Below, piece by piece: positions 22,676 to 35,422 of a stretch of 64,000 bases of DNA (positions are counted from its first letter, which is position 1; each line of letters starts with the position of its first letter). Source of the stretch: Tetraselmis striata. Lineage: Eukaryota > Chlorophyta > Chlorodendrophyceae > Chlorodendrales > Chlorodendraceae. The stretch spans positions 230,554 through 294,553 of the forward strand of contig VCJN01000570.1 of the NCBI GenBank assembly GCA_006384855.1, read 5' to 3'. The notes under the pieces were generated by a model. That model had not been told where the DNA came from. It was given only the letters and a program-made list of their open reading frames with translations, and did no database searches. Position numbers and translations under genes: made by a program.

Positions 22676-25250
22676 AATATATATATATATATTTTTGCTC
22701 TTAGCTCTGTGCGCACATGTTTCAGCACTTACTTAGAAGCTGACCCCTGGTAGAAGAGGATGCATTATACATACAAAATATTATATATGATACATTAATT
22801 AATATAAATATAATTCCTACACCCCCCGCCCCCCTGCCGTCCGTATTACGTACGTCCGTATTACGGCTGTACGGGTACTTTGCCTTCACCCCACCTACCC
22901 CGTCACCACGTGTAATATTTTCTACCTGTATATTAATCAAGCAACCCGTCATCACGTGATCAGTACCGATGCTGATGCCGCCGGGGCAGTCGGGCGCATG
23001 ACCGCATGTGCATGCATGGCGTGCGTGCTGACGCGGCGACAGGTCAGCATGTCATATCAAGTCATAATTTGCTGATGCTGCGCGGGCACAGCAATCCTAT
23101 TTTAAAATGCGAGCAATATTTAAGGTACGGGAATAATGTAGCTGGGATTTCGTCGTTGCTCTCTGGATCGATGTAAGGATTACGTGCCGATTAAAGTGAA
23201 ACTACTTTCTCGGAGGGCACCACTCAGATGACGGGCCGAGGGCGCTACATGGCCGGATGTTTTGCATTCGGGCTTTTGGTTGGCTGAACGAAAACTTCGA
23301 TATGTAACGTATATAGTTCGTGTAGTATTCGTATGTTTGCAGTCGTAAGCCCGCGACACCTTAAGATTATATGCTTGGAATTTCTAAAAAGGATTACTAC
23401 GGGTACTAATTTCGATTTTCAGTACCGATACAGGTCGCTCTAGTCGCTGGTTCAGTACCCTTTACCGATACTTGTTTGGATAAACCGGTACTGGTACCAA
23501 GCAGTTAGAAGACCAGAAGGTACCGTGTACCTTGTAGTGGTAGCGACTAAGGATTATTAATTACATGAGCTAGCAGCAGAAGGCGATATCGGAAATCACC
23601 AAAATAAAAGGCAAGGATTCCCAGGTACCAGTATACTCCTGCTGATACTGTACGAGTACTGGTATCGGGTACCGGTATCGATGCGGTACGTTTCGTCTTA
23701 ATTCGATTATTTCGAATCTTATTCCGGCGTAACTGACGCACAATTGCGGTTAATATTGCTCGCATTTTCGGGCGCGCCTGCAGCGCCACGCCCTGCAGCC
23801 CGTCATCCGCCCGTCCGCCAGTCCGGGCGCCGGCGCACTCCGGCGGCGCAGTCTTGGACGCTGACGGCTGCAAGGGGGAAATCGTCGTCCCCCACGACCA
23901 GTAACTCCATACCAGTACGCTACTCCCCCGGCCCGCGCCCGCGCCGAAGAATCCGGCAGTAAGAGAAGTGCGACATCTCCTTCCTCTCCCGGCATACGCA
24001 GTCCAAATGCACCCACCATAGCTACAAGTAACAAAAATAGGCACGGAGCCCGGTGCGGGCAGATGCTGGCTCGGGCCTCCACAGCCGCGTGATATACTTC
24101 CGAAGGCTGTAGGCGTCGCGGGCGGCGAGCGAACGCGGGGAAGCGAAGAAACACTCACAGAAGGTCAGCAGCCGCCCTTCGCGTGTGACGGAACCCCCGT
24201 GGGGTGGACCCGGCGACGAGGGTGGCGCACCTGACTGGCTGTGTGGCAATCGCTAGAGGGGAACCGCCTTAATGCGGGCACGGTGTGCGCGGCGGACAGC
24301 CCGGCTGGTTGCCAGAGCTGGTGTCGGCCCGTCCCCCATGTCCCTGTACTCGTACTCGTATGTTGTTTTCCGCGCTCCCCTCCTTGCGCCGCCCGGCTGC
24401 TGTTGGCGGCAGTGGTTTTGAGATAAATAAATGCGCCTGGCTTCACCGTCCTCATCCACTGCGACGTCCCGCCCCGCCCCGCTGGCGCAGCGCTTCGCCA
24501 ACGTGCGGGATGCCGGCAGTTGCGCCGGGCAGAGGTCAGGCACTGCTGAGGCAGCCCAAAGCTATATATTCGTGGCAGGCTCGGCGCGGCCGTCCGGCTT
24601 GTCCGCCCAGCACTCGTACCTCTCAGCCCGTCTGCCAGCCCGCCGATACTCGCCGAGTCCGGCCGGGAGTCGATGCTCTCTCAGCGCTGCGTACACAGTC
24701 AACATTCGATGCTGTGTTTCTGGGGGTGCCCGCTCGCCCGACTTAGTGAAGTACCGCCCCCGGTGTTGGCGCTCCGGCGGGCTGAGGCAGCAAGGGTGCT
24801 GCGGCCGAGCACTCGCCGACCGCGCGTCGCCGCCACAGTACCCCCCCCCCCCCCCCTCCCTTCTTCCTTCTTCCTCACCCCCTTCCCTACCGCGGCCGTG
24901 CAAGCTCTGTCCCCCCCCCCCCCCTTCCTCCTCCTTCCCTCGGACCTATCTGCCCGTCAGTCCCCGCCATGCCGTATCGACCGTTCCGACAGCATCACAC
25001 ATGTTGGTTCCAACCGCGCGAACTAGCTTGCTGCTTGCTAGAAGCGCCGAGCTGCTGCACCCCGGAGGATGGGGGAAGCTCCCTTCATACCCCCCTCCCC
25101 CCCTCAAAAAACAAACCGCCCCTTTCAGCCCCTGAGCTTTGGCTGTGGTCTGGTTTGTATTTGCAGAGTATTTGTCGGAGCCGGAGCGCTTCGTTAGGAG
25201 GAGAGCAAAGGGGGGCGGGCAGGAGGGGAGGAGGGAGGCGCCGCCACACT
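21627..25250. other. Intergenic stretch between PBP and lipase genes
   Basis: No convincing gene. An AT-rich zone with a TA microsatellite lies at 22560-22810. From about 23330 to 23700 the words GGTACC, GTACCGG and AGTACTGG are very frequent. C runs occur at about 24840 and 24911 and probably belong to the leader or first intron of the lipase gene. A minus-strand frame near 24540-24430 ('LAKRCASGAGRDVAVDEDGE') looks protein-like but is isolated. Confidence 0.5.
22628..22692. repeat. (TA)n microsatellite in an AT-rich island
   Basis: A nearly pure TA run of about 19 units (22628-22666), continuing as interrupted TATATAAA to 22692. The GC-poor island extends from about 22560 to 22810. Confidence 0.95.
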
Positions 25251-26990
25251 ATGCCGCCCAAGAAGCGCCCCCCGCGGCAAGGCCCGGGCGCCTGCGATGT
25301 GACGCCGACAGGCAATCGGCATCCTGGGCTGGGCCAGGCCCTGTCGGTGGACTACGTGCTAGCGCTGCTGAGCCGGGTGACGCTGTGGCGGGTGGCGGGG
25401 AGGCTGCTTGCGCCGCTGTGGCGCGCGCTCTCGATTTATCTCTACATTGCTAGCCTCGGGCAGCGCCTCGCGCTGGGCGGCCGCCGCCTTGCGCTCCGCT
25501 GTGTGGGCATGCTGTACGAGCCCTGCGGCGGCTCCTTCTTCCGCCGGCTGAGCGCGCGCCTGTGGCTCATCCGCCGCTGGCACGTCCTTGCGCTTGCGCT
25601 CCTGGGCGTCAGCCTCGTTCGCCGCGGCGTGGCGCGCTGGCTGGCCAGCCGCAGCCCCGTGGCGCGCGAGAAGCGCCGCCTCGCGGAGCGCATGGCCACT
25701 GCGGGCTCATACCTAGACTGGAGCCTCGCCGCCAGCGCGCTCGATGACCTGCAGAAGGCGACAATGCCGCGCGCGGTGTTGGCCGACGCGGTGCGCCCCC
25801 CCGGCACCCGCCGCCATGCCGTCTTGCGTACCCTACTCTTGCATAAACGAGGCACGACCCTTGGAGAGACGCTTAAATTAAGCGACTCACGCACATGACA
25901 CCACTGGCACCGCTCCACCCTTTTTGTATTTTCAATGGTGTTGGGTGGAGGGGAGTGGTAATAGCCTGGGGCCTTCCTTGAAACGGATAAGCTATGAGGT
26001 CCGGAGTCTAATCAATGGTTACCTATGAATTGATTATGCTGTTACTGGCTCCCGGAGGCGCTGGGGATGGTATTACAGGAGGATCGTGGAATGGACTGTG
26101 AGTAAGCACGCGCTGTGGGGTGTAGTGTACATGTCCCACGATTGAAAGGGTGCTGCGCGGCACCAGACACGTCTGGTTGTGTCGCCCGTCCTCGAGTATG
26201 CTCCATGCTGTCTCTGGCAGCCAGTGCCCTGAAGCATTCCGCTGCCCCTCTCTTGTGCCCCCTGTTGGTCCCTGGGCCACAGGTACGCACGGAGGCGCGC
26301 CTATACGATGCGCGCCTGGTGGAGCAGCACCGGCGGCACCTGCGCACCGTGCGCGAGGACGGCGACGTGCACAAGATGATGTTCAGCCTCCGCGCCGACC
26401 TGCTGCGCAACCTGGGCAACATGGCCAACAGCAAGCTGCACGAGCACCGGCCCATCGTGCCGGGCCCCATCCGGGAGTACATCCAGGAGGTCACACTCTG
26501 CCTGCGCACCATCACCGCCGCGGAGGCGCCCGCCGTGAGCCCCGAGGAGAAGCTGGCCTTCCTGCGCGAGACGCGCCACGCGTTTGGGCGCACCGGCCTG
26601 GTGCTCAGCGGCGGCGGCGCGCTGGGCGCGTTCCACCTTGGCATGGTCAAGGCGCTGCTGCACCACGGCATGCTGCCGCGCGTGATTGCGGGCAGCAGCG
26701 TAGGCAGCATCATCAGCAGCCTCATCGCGACCCGCACCGACGAGGAGCTGCTCCACCTGTTTGACAACATCGACACGCTCAACCTCTCCTTCTTCAACAA
26801 CAACTCGCCGAGCCAGATCTTTGCGCACCTCGTGACGAAGGGCACCCTGCAGGACGTCAGCGTGCTGCAGCACCGCCTCAAGGCGCTCATCGGGGACCTC
26901 ACGTTCCAGGTAACCCCCCCCCCCCCCCCCCTCCTCTTCCTCTCACCATCCCAATTGTGCGGCATGGCCCCGAGCCTGACAACACTCACG

Positions 26991-27022
<32 letters not shown>

Positions 27023-29117
27023 CTCCTGAATATCCCTTGGTCGGCACAATGGCCAATTTTGTGCCTACTTCACACCACAGCCCTCCAAGTGTTTAAACCT
27101 CCCTCAGCTTTTTAAAATCCTGGCTCCCTCTGCGCTGCAGGAGGCCTACGAGCGCACCGGCCGCATCCTCAACGTGTGCGTCTGCGCCGCCGACACCAAC
27201 GAGCCGCCGCGGCTGCTCAACTACCTCACCGCGCCGCACGCCCTCATCTGGAGCGCCGTCGCGGCGTCGTCCGCGTTTCCGTTGCTGTTCCACCCCGCGG
27301 AGCTGCTGGGCCGCAACGCCAACGTGGGCACCCCCTCTTGCTGCCCAGGGTCTGGTGTTGCCCGAGGAAGCTGCGGATGATGTTTTTAGTTAGAAGTTTT
27401 TTATTTATAGATGCAGGGGTGACCGGAGGCCGGGGGGTGCTTCCCGCCCTACCATTGCCCTGCGACCCCGCCCGGTCTCACGCTGCCCTGTGCCTTCGCA
27501 GGGCGAGGTGGTAAAGTACATCGGCGAGTTTGAGGACGAGGGCGGCTCGCTGCCGCAGAGCTCGCGGCGCTGGTTTGACGGCTCGCTGGAGCAGGACCTG
27601 CCCATGCGCGGCCTCAGCGAGATGTTCAACGTGAACTACTTTCTGGTGTCCCAGGTGCAGCCGGCGCCCTTCTCCGCCGCCAATTGCATAACCCGTACGG
27701 TGTTTACTGCTCAGTTGCGCACCACGTCTGCCCTGATGCTCACACTTATAATTATTGATGGCGATAAAAGTATGTATTTCGGATTATTACAATCTGAAGA
27801 TTTTTTATTCATATGAGAGAATTCCTAGCTGGAGGTATACTTAGTTCTCACTCTCATGCAAGTCCTGAATATGTAAATAGAAGTCCCAATTGTATTATAG
27901 ACAAATTATCTCGCGCACGTACATGCCGATATACCGTTGTGAATATAGTTGTGAATGTGATTTGTATTACACGTAAAAAGAATATGCAAAGTAATTACAG
28001 CCAGACGATTTCTGCAGTGAATCCCGGGGCTGAGGGATCTGATTGATTCCATCATTTTGTGGGGTGTGTAATGGAAGATCGAGCTTGCGTGGGGGCGTAT
28101 ATATAAAGATCTGAGAGTCGGGGGCGGGCGCCTAGCCAAGCGACTGTGTCCTTGAGGGCCTCCGACTGGCAAAACTGACGCCCTCCCTGTGGCCCTGTGC
28201 CCCTCTGTGCGCTGCAGGCGAATCCGCACGTGGTGCCCATCCTGTACCTCAAGTCCAAGCTGAACAGCGTGTTTGCGGACGTGATGGAGCAGGAGTGGAA
28301 GCACCGCTGCGTGCAGCTGCAGTCGCTGCTGCCGGCGTGGTTTCCCAGCAAGGTGCTCACGCTGGTCAGCCAGACGTGGGAGGGCGACGTGACGGTGGTG
28401 CTGCCGTACGAGTACTGCCAGGTGGGCAAGGCGATCATCAACCCGACACCGGCGAGTCTGCTGGAGGCGATCCACGCCGGCGAGCGCTGCACCTGGGAGA
28501 AGCTGGCCGCCATCCAGTGCAACTGCAGCATCGAAATGACGCTGGATCAGTGCCTCAACATCGTGGTCGCCAGCGAGCGCGCGCGGCGCCGCGCCGCCGC
28601 CCAGGCGATGGCGTGCAACGCCGTCGTCGGCCCCGCCGGCAACCGCGCTGGCAGCTACTCGGGCTCCCTGGCCAGCAAGACGCGCATTCCGTCGTGGCTC
28701 GCGATGTCGACCATGGGCGACGACGGCAAGACGAGCTCGGAGAACCTGGTGGCCGCCGGCGAGTGCGGCAGCCCGCACTCGGAGGCGGGGGCGCAGGAGG
28801 GCGGCTCTGTCGGGTGGTCCGAGAACCTGCAGCAGGGTGGGTCCAGCCCGATCGCCATCCCGCCGGGCAACAAGAGCGCCGACGGCCGTCTGGATGCCAA
28901 TGTCGCCCACAGCAGCGAGAATCTCTGCGAGGGGCTGCCCTGCAGCGACGGCGCCGACATGATGGCCGACTTTCCGCTGTTCACTGGGCACAAGACGCCG
29001 GAGCAGGCGCCGTTTGGCAGCTACAGCAGCGCACAGGAGTTTTGGAGCCGACTTTTCCCTGTCGCCGCCATTGTGGACGAAAGCGACATGCAAGCGCTCG
29101 ACTTCATAGCGCCCTGA
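25251..29117 (+). CDS. SDP1-type patatin triacylglycerol lipase
   Basis: Five exons: 25251 to about 25790, then 26283-26909, 27141-27323, 27502-27654 and 28218-29117, about 800 residues. The protein tracks plant SUGAR-DEPENDENT1 lipases closely: '[20 protein letters not shown]', '[20 protein letters not shown]' (oxyanion glycines), 'GSSVGS' (nucleophile Ser about 319 in GxSxG), '[20 protein letters not shown]', '[20 protein letters not shown]' (catalytic Asp about 476 of the Ser-Asp dyad), and '[10 protein letters not shown]' and '[14 protein letters not shown]' near the end. An N-terminal segment (residues ~20-130) has several hydrophobic stretches. Enzymes of this family start breakdown of storage oil at the lipid-droplet surface. 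A Ser/Gly-rich tail of about 150 residues is variable. Only the first exon's 3' end is uncertain. The intron after 27654 is AT-rich in its middle. Confidence 0.92.
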
Positions 29118-29803
29118 CAAGAGGTTGCGCCAGCGCTGCCGCCGCCGCCGGGGCAGCGCCATTCTTGTGCTCGGTGGCGGTCGCCCAGCAGCGCCGTCAT
29201 CGTCCTACAAGCGATATGTCTCGTCCATTTATGGGACGCTGCGACGCTGCTAGGAACGTCGCTTGGGTATCCATCCGAGAGCGGGTCCCTACGCAACGCG
29301 TTGCGGGCCGTGTGAAGCGCTGCTGAAACGTGTTCAACCAGTCCGATGTTTTCGGCCTTCGGGGGACAACCGAACCACTAGAAGCCAATAGCGCCGTGAG
29401 GGTGCGGCAGCACGGGAAGAAGCGCGCCGGTGCCCCATTCGATAAGATAAATACGGCCTACGGCGGCCTCCCCTACACCTCCCGTGTCTTTCTTTTTCGT
29501 AAATCGTGCCACTGCGAGCCCCGACCCACCCCCATCCCTCTGACCCGCCGCCTCCCGCGCCGCTGTATAGCCAGCGGCAATTTTTCACATCCATTTTGAA
29601 TTTAAAAGCAATGGGAACTGACAGCCAACCCAATGACAGCAGGCAGGCATCTGATGCCGGCGTAGCGTGTAAACGAGCAACTACGCAAACTGAAAACAGC
29701 GACACGTCTCGGCGGCAGTCAATTGCCTCCTTTTAAAACACCAAATTTGCACTCCTGTATATTTCTGCGAGCGCCAGAACAGTAGGGCAATCGGCCATGT
29801 CGC
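29118..29803. other. Convergent 3' intergenic region
   Basis: About 690 bp between the stop codon of the plus-strand lipase and the stop codon of the minus-strand GTPase gene. It must hold both 3' untranslated regions. No other coding signal is visible. Confidence 0.7.
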
Positions 29804-32800
29804 TCAGCCTTCCTTCTGCACCATCCCCTGCGCGTACGCTTGCTCCACCATTGCCAGCACGCTGTCCTGCAGGGCTTCGATACCGCCACCTAATCCGGGG
29901 GGCATGCACACATGGTAGTGCAGCAGTCAGCAGCTAACAGTCGTGCCCTCTCTGCCAGGGGCAGTATAACGGATGAGCAGGGGATGGCGTCCTACTCTAC
30001 CCGCTTGTTACGGGGACCATGTCGAGTTTCCGGTTTGGCTAATATTCGATTACATGATGCATATATATACCCAATAGTTATAATTATAGTACTGGTATCC
30101 GGCGGTCTGTGCCATTCCGCGCAGGATTCGCTCTGGACGACGTGTGTAATGTCGCGCATCAAATAGTACCATAGATCGGATGTGCTGTGTGTTGCACAAC
30201 TGCCCTACCAGTAGCTAGAATGTGGTGCTGTGCTCCAGGCAAGGAGAGAGCCTGTGGCGAAATCGGCAGTGCCGAAATCGGCTTTTCCGTATGTTTACGA
30301 TATAGCGACAATCTTAGGACGCATTTCGACGCATCCGATTATTTGCATACTGAATAAATTGATGGATATAACCGACAGGGCCGAGGTACCCGTATCGTGA
30401 CGTCAACTATGCATTAGGCGGCGGCAGCTAATGGTGTTTGTGATTGTATATGCCAGACGGCTGCTCACCCGTGACGCTGGAGACGCGCTGTGCGCCGGGC
30501 AGCGCACGCGCCAGCTCCAGCGGCGATCCTACCAGCGCGTCGACTGCGACCGCGTCGGCCCCCGCCGCTGCCTCGAGCGGCGGCATCGCGTCCGCCTCGG
30601 CGAGCAGCTCGGTGAGCAGATCCGTCTTTGATATGACGTCCACCCACGGCTTGTCGGAAAAGCGGCGTCGCAGCTCGCACCTGTGGGTTGGCCGGCACCG
30701 GGGGAGAAAGGGGACCGAAGGCGAGTGGGGGGGGGGGGGAGGGTGGGTTCAGGGCCCTTCAGTGAAGAGTTCAGACCGCGGCTAGGCCGGCTCCGCTGCT
30801 CTCGAATATATGTTTCGAGTATAAAACATCACGCAGCAGGCGCGATATCCATACTATACCAATGTAGTCATACTAGAGTGTCAGTCCAATGCCGCAAAGC
30901 GTATATCCCATAGGACGCACTGATTGTCGTCGATCCGAAATATCAGGTAGTATGGGGATAGCTACTTATTGCGTTGTTACATTGGTGAATACTAATAAGA
31001 CGATGTCGGCGCCGTATCACTGCGCCGAGCGGGTTCGACCGTCGCCACCAGTCTTGGAGGTGCCTGGATTAGGGTCGAAAGTAATACAATAATCACAGTA
31101 ATGATAACATAACATGACGGTATGAAATGCCGCTGGTGTATACAACCAGGCCAAAAAATATACTATGCCAAAAAAGAAAATCATTCAAATAATACATGTC
31201 CTGTAACAAATACTATATACCACTATACACTACATAAACTAATATATGTGAACATCACGACTGATAGCAGCGCATATTTGGGGATCCTGGACCATATATT
31301 AGACAATGAAATTAAGTCTTAGATAATGTCATGCTCGGTCTGCGTGAACAAAGCCGGAAACCAAGGCACAGAGTAGTGGCAGCATTTCCTGGGTGTCAGA
31401 GGCTGCCAGGCGGTGCCCAGACAAGCCCTACCGGATCTTCCACTGGTTGGCGGCGGTGGTACCGCACTGCTCCGTGAGGTCCACCACAAACATGACGGAG
31501 GTGGGCAGGTACGCTAGGCTTGCCACGGTGAGCATCTCCATGGCGTTGCGGTCGCTGTCGCTGCGGGACAGGAGGCCCGGCGTGTCGGTCACCTACAGCA
31601 GGCGTGCACGGCCGGCCGCGAGGGATGTCGGGGGGCGAGGGAGACAAGGCGGAAGGGAGGTAAGAAGGTGGAGGGAGGGGGAACACGTCAGGTGCGGGCA
31701 GGCATGATGGCACAAAGACATGGAATCGAGCCCTGAGCCCTGCTTTCCGGTGCATGTTGGAGAACCTGGCAGGGGGCCCACGCCTGCCCAAGGGGGAGAA
31801 ACGTCCCACTAAGAAAAGTCCCACTAAGAATGATGAAAGGCTTGCGGTGACGGACATCCCGGGGGTTGGGGGGAGGATGGGGGTCGGTGCATATTCAATG
31901 GGTGTCTGGGTTGCTCCAACACCGTCAGGCGGCAGTTGTGGTGGTGGTGGTGGTGGTGGTGTGCGAGCCGGGACCCCGGGTGCCGACGCAACTTGAAGAA
32001 TGCATCAATAAAAGACTTTCAGGGATCGGCTAACGCCAATTTCTGAGCTAAATACTGTGTACAGTACCACAGATAGGGGGCCTTAAAGCGACCACTTTCT
32101 GCAAGTGTGGTTTCTTCAAGCCGCGTCGAAATCCGTAGGGGAGACGGAGCGTAGACAGGTGGCAGACAAGGGGAGGGGGGGGGGGGGGGGAAGCGCTGGG
32201 CGCACCTGGTGCCGGCGGCCGTCTACGTAAAAGTGGCCCATCTTAATGGTGCGCGTGGTGAAGGGGTAGTCGCAGATCTCGGGCTGCCCGCTTGAGAGCG
32301 TCTGCACCAGCGAGGACTTGCCCACGTTTGGCGCGCCCACCAGCGCGATCTGCAAGGACATCGACAGCATCAGCACGAATATGGCGAATTGGGGATATCG
32401 GATTATCGGCGGGGGCCAACCGGGGGGGGGGGGGGGAGGTGGGGGGGGGGAGGTAATCGGCAGACCGCACCGTCGGTGTCTCCGTCTCGACTACCGGCAG
32501 CCGCCGCAGCTGCTTCGCCAGCTGCTTGAGGCGGTCAACAGAGGGGCTACCCTGCGTGTGCAAGCGGCGCAAGCAATGAGCGGGGGAGCTGATGCTCAGA
32601 CTGTTTGCAGTCGCTACGGTGGCAGCCGCCGGAAAGGCGGCGCCATGGCGACGGCCCGGCCAGTAGAGAAGCGCCCCGGCCGGGGGCGGACCTTTTTGTA
32701 CAGCAGCCGCAGCGTCTCCAGCCCCTCTGCCTCCACCGCCTCCGCCTCCTTCCGGTTCCGCGCCTTGGCGGCCTTCGATGCAAACTGCTTGCCCACCTGC

Positions 32801-34684
32801 GCACCCGTGCGGTGGAGTGAGGGTTGGAGCGCGGGGAGGCGGAGGGGACGGGGTCTGCAGGGATCCTGGTGCAGCACAGAATCGGGAGGCGAGGCGGGGC
32901 AGGATGGACCGAAACACACCGCACCTCCAGGATGGACTTGCGCGACGCGTCCACGCGGCCCAGCGTCTTGTTGTAGTGGTCCACGCCTGCGCCGCAGCAT
33001 TGTCAGCCGCCACTTCCACGGGGAAGCCAACCGGCAAGCCGATCGGCAGGCAGGCAGGCAGGCAGGGATGGCAGCGGAGAAGAGAAGCTGAAGGCCCAGG
33101 GGGGGGGGGGGGGAGGGGGGGATTGCGGGGTGGGCCGCACCCAGTGTGAGGTCCAGAAGGGCGCGCTCAAAGGGGTGCAGCCTGTCGGGGGCCGGGAAGC
33201 CCTTCACGTACACCTTCATCGGGCCCGCCAGCTCCTTGGTCATGCAGTCCAGCTTCATGGCGGCGCTGTGAAGGGCACGAGGCAGGGTAAGGGCGGGGTG
33301 AAGGGGGCCAGCGGGGGCTATCAGCTACTGCAACCGGGACAGCCAGCGGGAGGACAGCCGAGGGGGGGAGGGGACTGAGCGGCTGCTCCGGGCGGGCCTA
33401 CAGCGTGATGCCCATTGTCTTGCCGTCCCGCAGCTTGCTGTTTTTCCACTTGGCGCCCTTATCCATGCGGAAGTTGGTGGCGCGCTTGGTGGCGGAGTTC
33501 AGGTGCTCTTCCGCGGGCGCCACCACCGGCAGCTCCTGCAGCCGCCCTGCCCGCCCATCCGCAACCTCAGCACCAACATGGCCCTCGACCCCCCCCCCCC
33601 CCCCCTTCCCCCCCAGACTACCATCACCAGGTCATGCCCAAGCGTCCAAAATGTCCCGAGTGTCCCACAATGTTATGCAAGTGCAGATGAGCCGACCAGT
33701 TGCCCCTCAAGTGCGCAGCAGGTGGATTCCTCAGCAGGGTAGGCAAGGTGTGGCGGTGGCCTGCCATTCGTTGCACAATGGGATCGATGACTGGATGCCC
33801 ATAAGGTGCGCGAGTTGCTCTCATGACATTGTCCATCATATTGCTTCCTTCACGTCGTCAGTTGTATGTGATCGCTCGCGAGGATCCGCCTCGTTTGTGC
33901 GTAGTATGGCATCACCCCTCACTGCCCCCGCCAGCGATCCCAACAGCTGCCAGCGGCGCCCACCTGTGCGGGAGGCCGTGCCCCCTCGCGGCCGCCGGTC
34001 GCTCCGCCCCTCCGCCCCTCCAGACTCCGCCTGCAGGGCTGCCTCCAGCCCCAGCCCCGCTGCGCGCTCCAGCAGCGCAGGCATGCCCTTGGTGAACTTG
34101 GCCGAGCTGAGCTCGCCCGCCAGTCTCGCGCCTGGCGTGCGCCCGAACTGCGGCACCGGCGGGCGGGCGATGCTGTCAGGGCCAGCACCTCACCCCGCCC
34201 AGGGCACCAGGCGGCGTCCCATAGCAGCCCCGCCCGGCGACCCCGGACCCAGCCGATGCGCGCTGGGCTTGCAAGCCGCTTACCCGTGTGCCGCGCGCCT
34301 TACACACCAGCCACCCAGCTCTCATCAGTCAGCCCCACCTCTCACCCAGCAACTTCCTTCTCACCGCGATGAGGGCGCTACTTGCAAACCCAACGGGGGA
34401 CATTCGTGCCCTTTAGCTACCTCCTGTTCTCGATAATTGAACTGTTTACTCGCTGCCGCGAGATTCCTGGCCTTAATCAAGCCATGCATCCCCTTATCTC
34501 GTTCTCTCTATCTTTTCCTCCCCTCTCTCTTGGTCGCGCGCACAACGACCGCCCGGCAAGTGGGCCGCATCGGGCCCGCGCGGCATGCCTGTCTGTGAAG
34601 GAGCACGAGGTAGCCGCGCCTTTCCGCCATGCGCCGCACCGGCCAGCCACACATGCCGGCAGAGTTGGCCAGCGCCTGCGCCAT
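29804..34684 (-). CDS. Plastid-type NOG1-like GTPase (OBG-HflX superfamily)
   Basis: Exons: 34684-34640 (tentative), 34147-33964, 33546-33402, 33265-33141, 32986-32925, 32796-32692, 32551-32471, 32349-32206, 31592-31432, 30680-30469 and 29889-29804; 449 residues in phase. The helical N-terminal NOG1 domain has 'GFPAPDRLHPFERALLDLTL' and 'VGKQFASKAAKARNRKEAEA'. The G domain has 'IALVGAPNVGKSSLVQTLSS' (P-loop), 'YPFTTRTIKMGH' (switch I), 'VTDTPGLL' (DTPG), and 'VISKTDLL' in the SKxD position for guanine specificity. The end 'GGIEALQDSVLAMVEQAYAQ' matches the family tail. NOG1 proteins mature the large ribosomal subunit; shorter plant relatives of this form are plastid-targeted. The first exon, with an Ala/Ser/Arg-rich start, is a guess at the transit peptide. 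It could instead be mitochondrial. Confidence 0.85.
31937..31962. repeat. (GTG)n microsatellite in a GTPase intron
   Basis: About eight GTG units inside the intron between exons ending at 32206 and starting at 31592 (minus-strand gene). Confidence 0.9.
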
Positions 34685-35422
34685 CGCTGCGGCACTGACG
34701 CGACGCTGCGATGCGACGGGGGCGGGGGGGGATGCGAGTTGTGGGGTGGAGGCGGGGGAGGGTGGAGCTGGTAAACCGGGCGCCGCGAGCCTGTGTCGCC
34801 GCGTGTCGGAGCAAGGGCGCTGCTTGCTGGCTCAAAAGAGGCAAGCGACAGGGGGGACACCTGTCGGCGGCGACAGTGACTGCGTTGGTCGGTGGCAGTG
34901 CCGGTCCATTTGCTGCCTGCGTGACCGCGCTTGACTAATTGTAGTGGGGCTCGTCGACGACGAACCAGCGACTACAGCGTGAAAGCAGCAGATGAGAGCG
35001 CAGAAAGGTCGACGGCCGCGCGCGCGATGAGGACACGATGACGACGGCGCGCGATGATCATGATCATATTCGACGCGACGAAACATATAGCGACTATTTC
35101 CGGGTAATACACGGATTATTGTCGTCCGCTGGCGCGAATAAGAGGAAAGCGCGCGGTTACGCGAGATTTTTATAATGTCACGCAAATGTACACGGGTACA
35201 TGGTGCCAGTCGTGCCTGGTACTAAATACAGATGCGCGCGCCGCCGCGGCCGCGCCCGGTCACAGAAGCCAAGGTTTGGTAAATGTAGTAGACGCGAGCG
35301 TGTCGTCGTCAGCAACGTCCCTTCACTGGGCAGCGCAGAGGGACTACCCACCCGACGGCAACCACCGGCAGTGCGTGAGCAGCAGCAGCACCTTGCTGTC
35401 CTAAAGACAGAAGCCGCAAACG
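34685..35422. promoter_or_regulatory. Divergent intergenic region between GTPase and Dpy-30 genes
   Basis: About 740 bp separates the tentative start of the minus-strand GTPase gene from the start of the plus-strand Dpy-30 gene, so it should contain both promoters. It holds GATGATCATGATCAT around 35053 (palindromic) within a CGCGCG-rich context, but no TATA box that I would name. The assignment rests on gene layout, not on a recognised element. Confidence 0.4.

Noticed and set aside
26042..27049. Long minus-strand open frame opposite the lipase
   Set aside because: It overlaps the lipase exon that matches SDP1 closely on the plus strand; the antisense frame is open because of GC-rich codon bias and resembles no protein.
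27906..29162. 418-residue minus-strand open frame
   Set aside because: Shadow of the last lipase exon plus intron sequence; Ala/Arg/His-rich composition typical of antisense GC-rich coding DNA.
32116..33037. Proline-rich frames with long poly-Pro or poly-Gly
   Set aside because: These are translations of intronic C/G homopolymer runs, not protein repeats.
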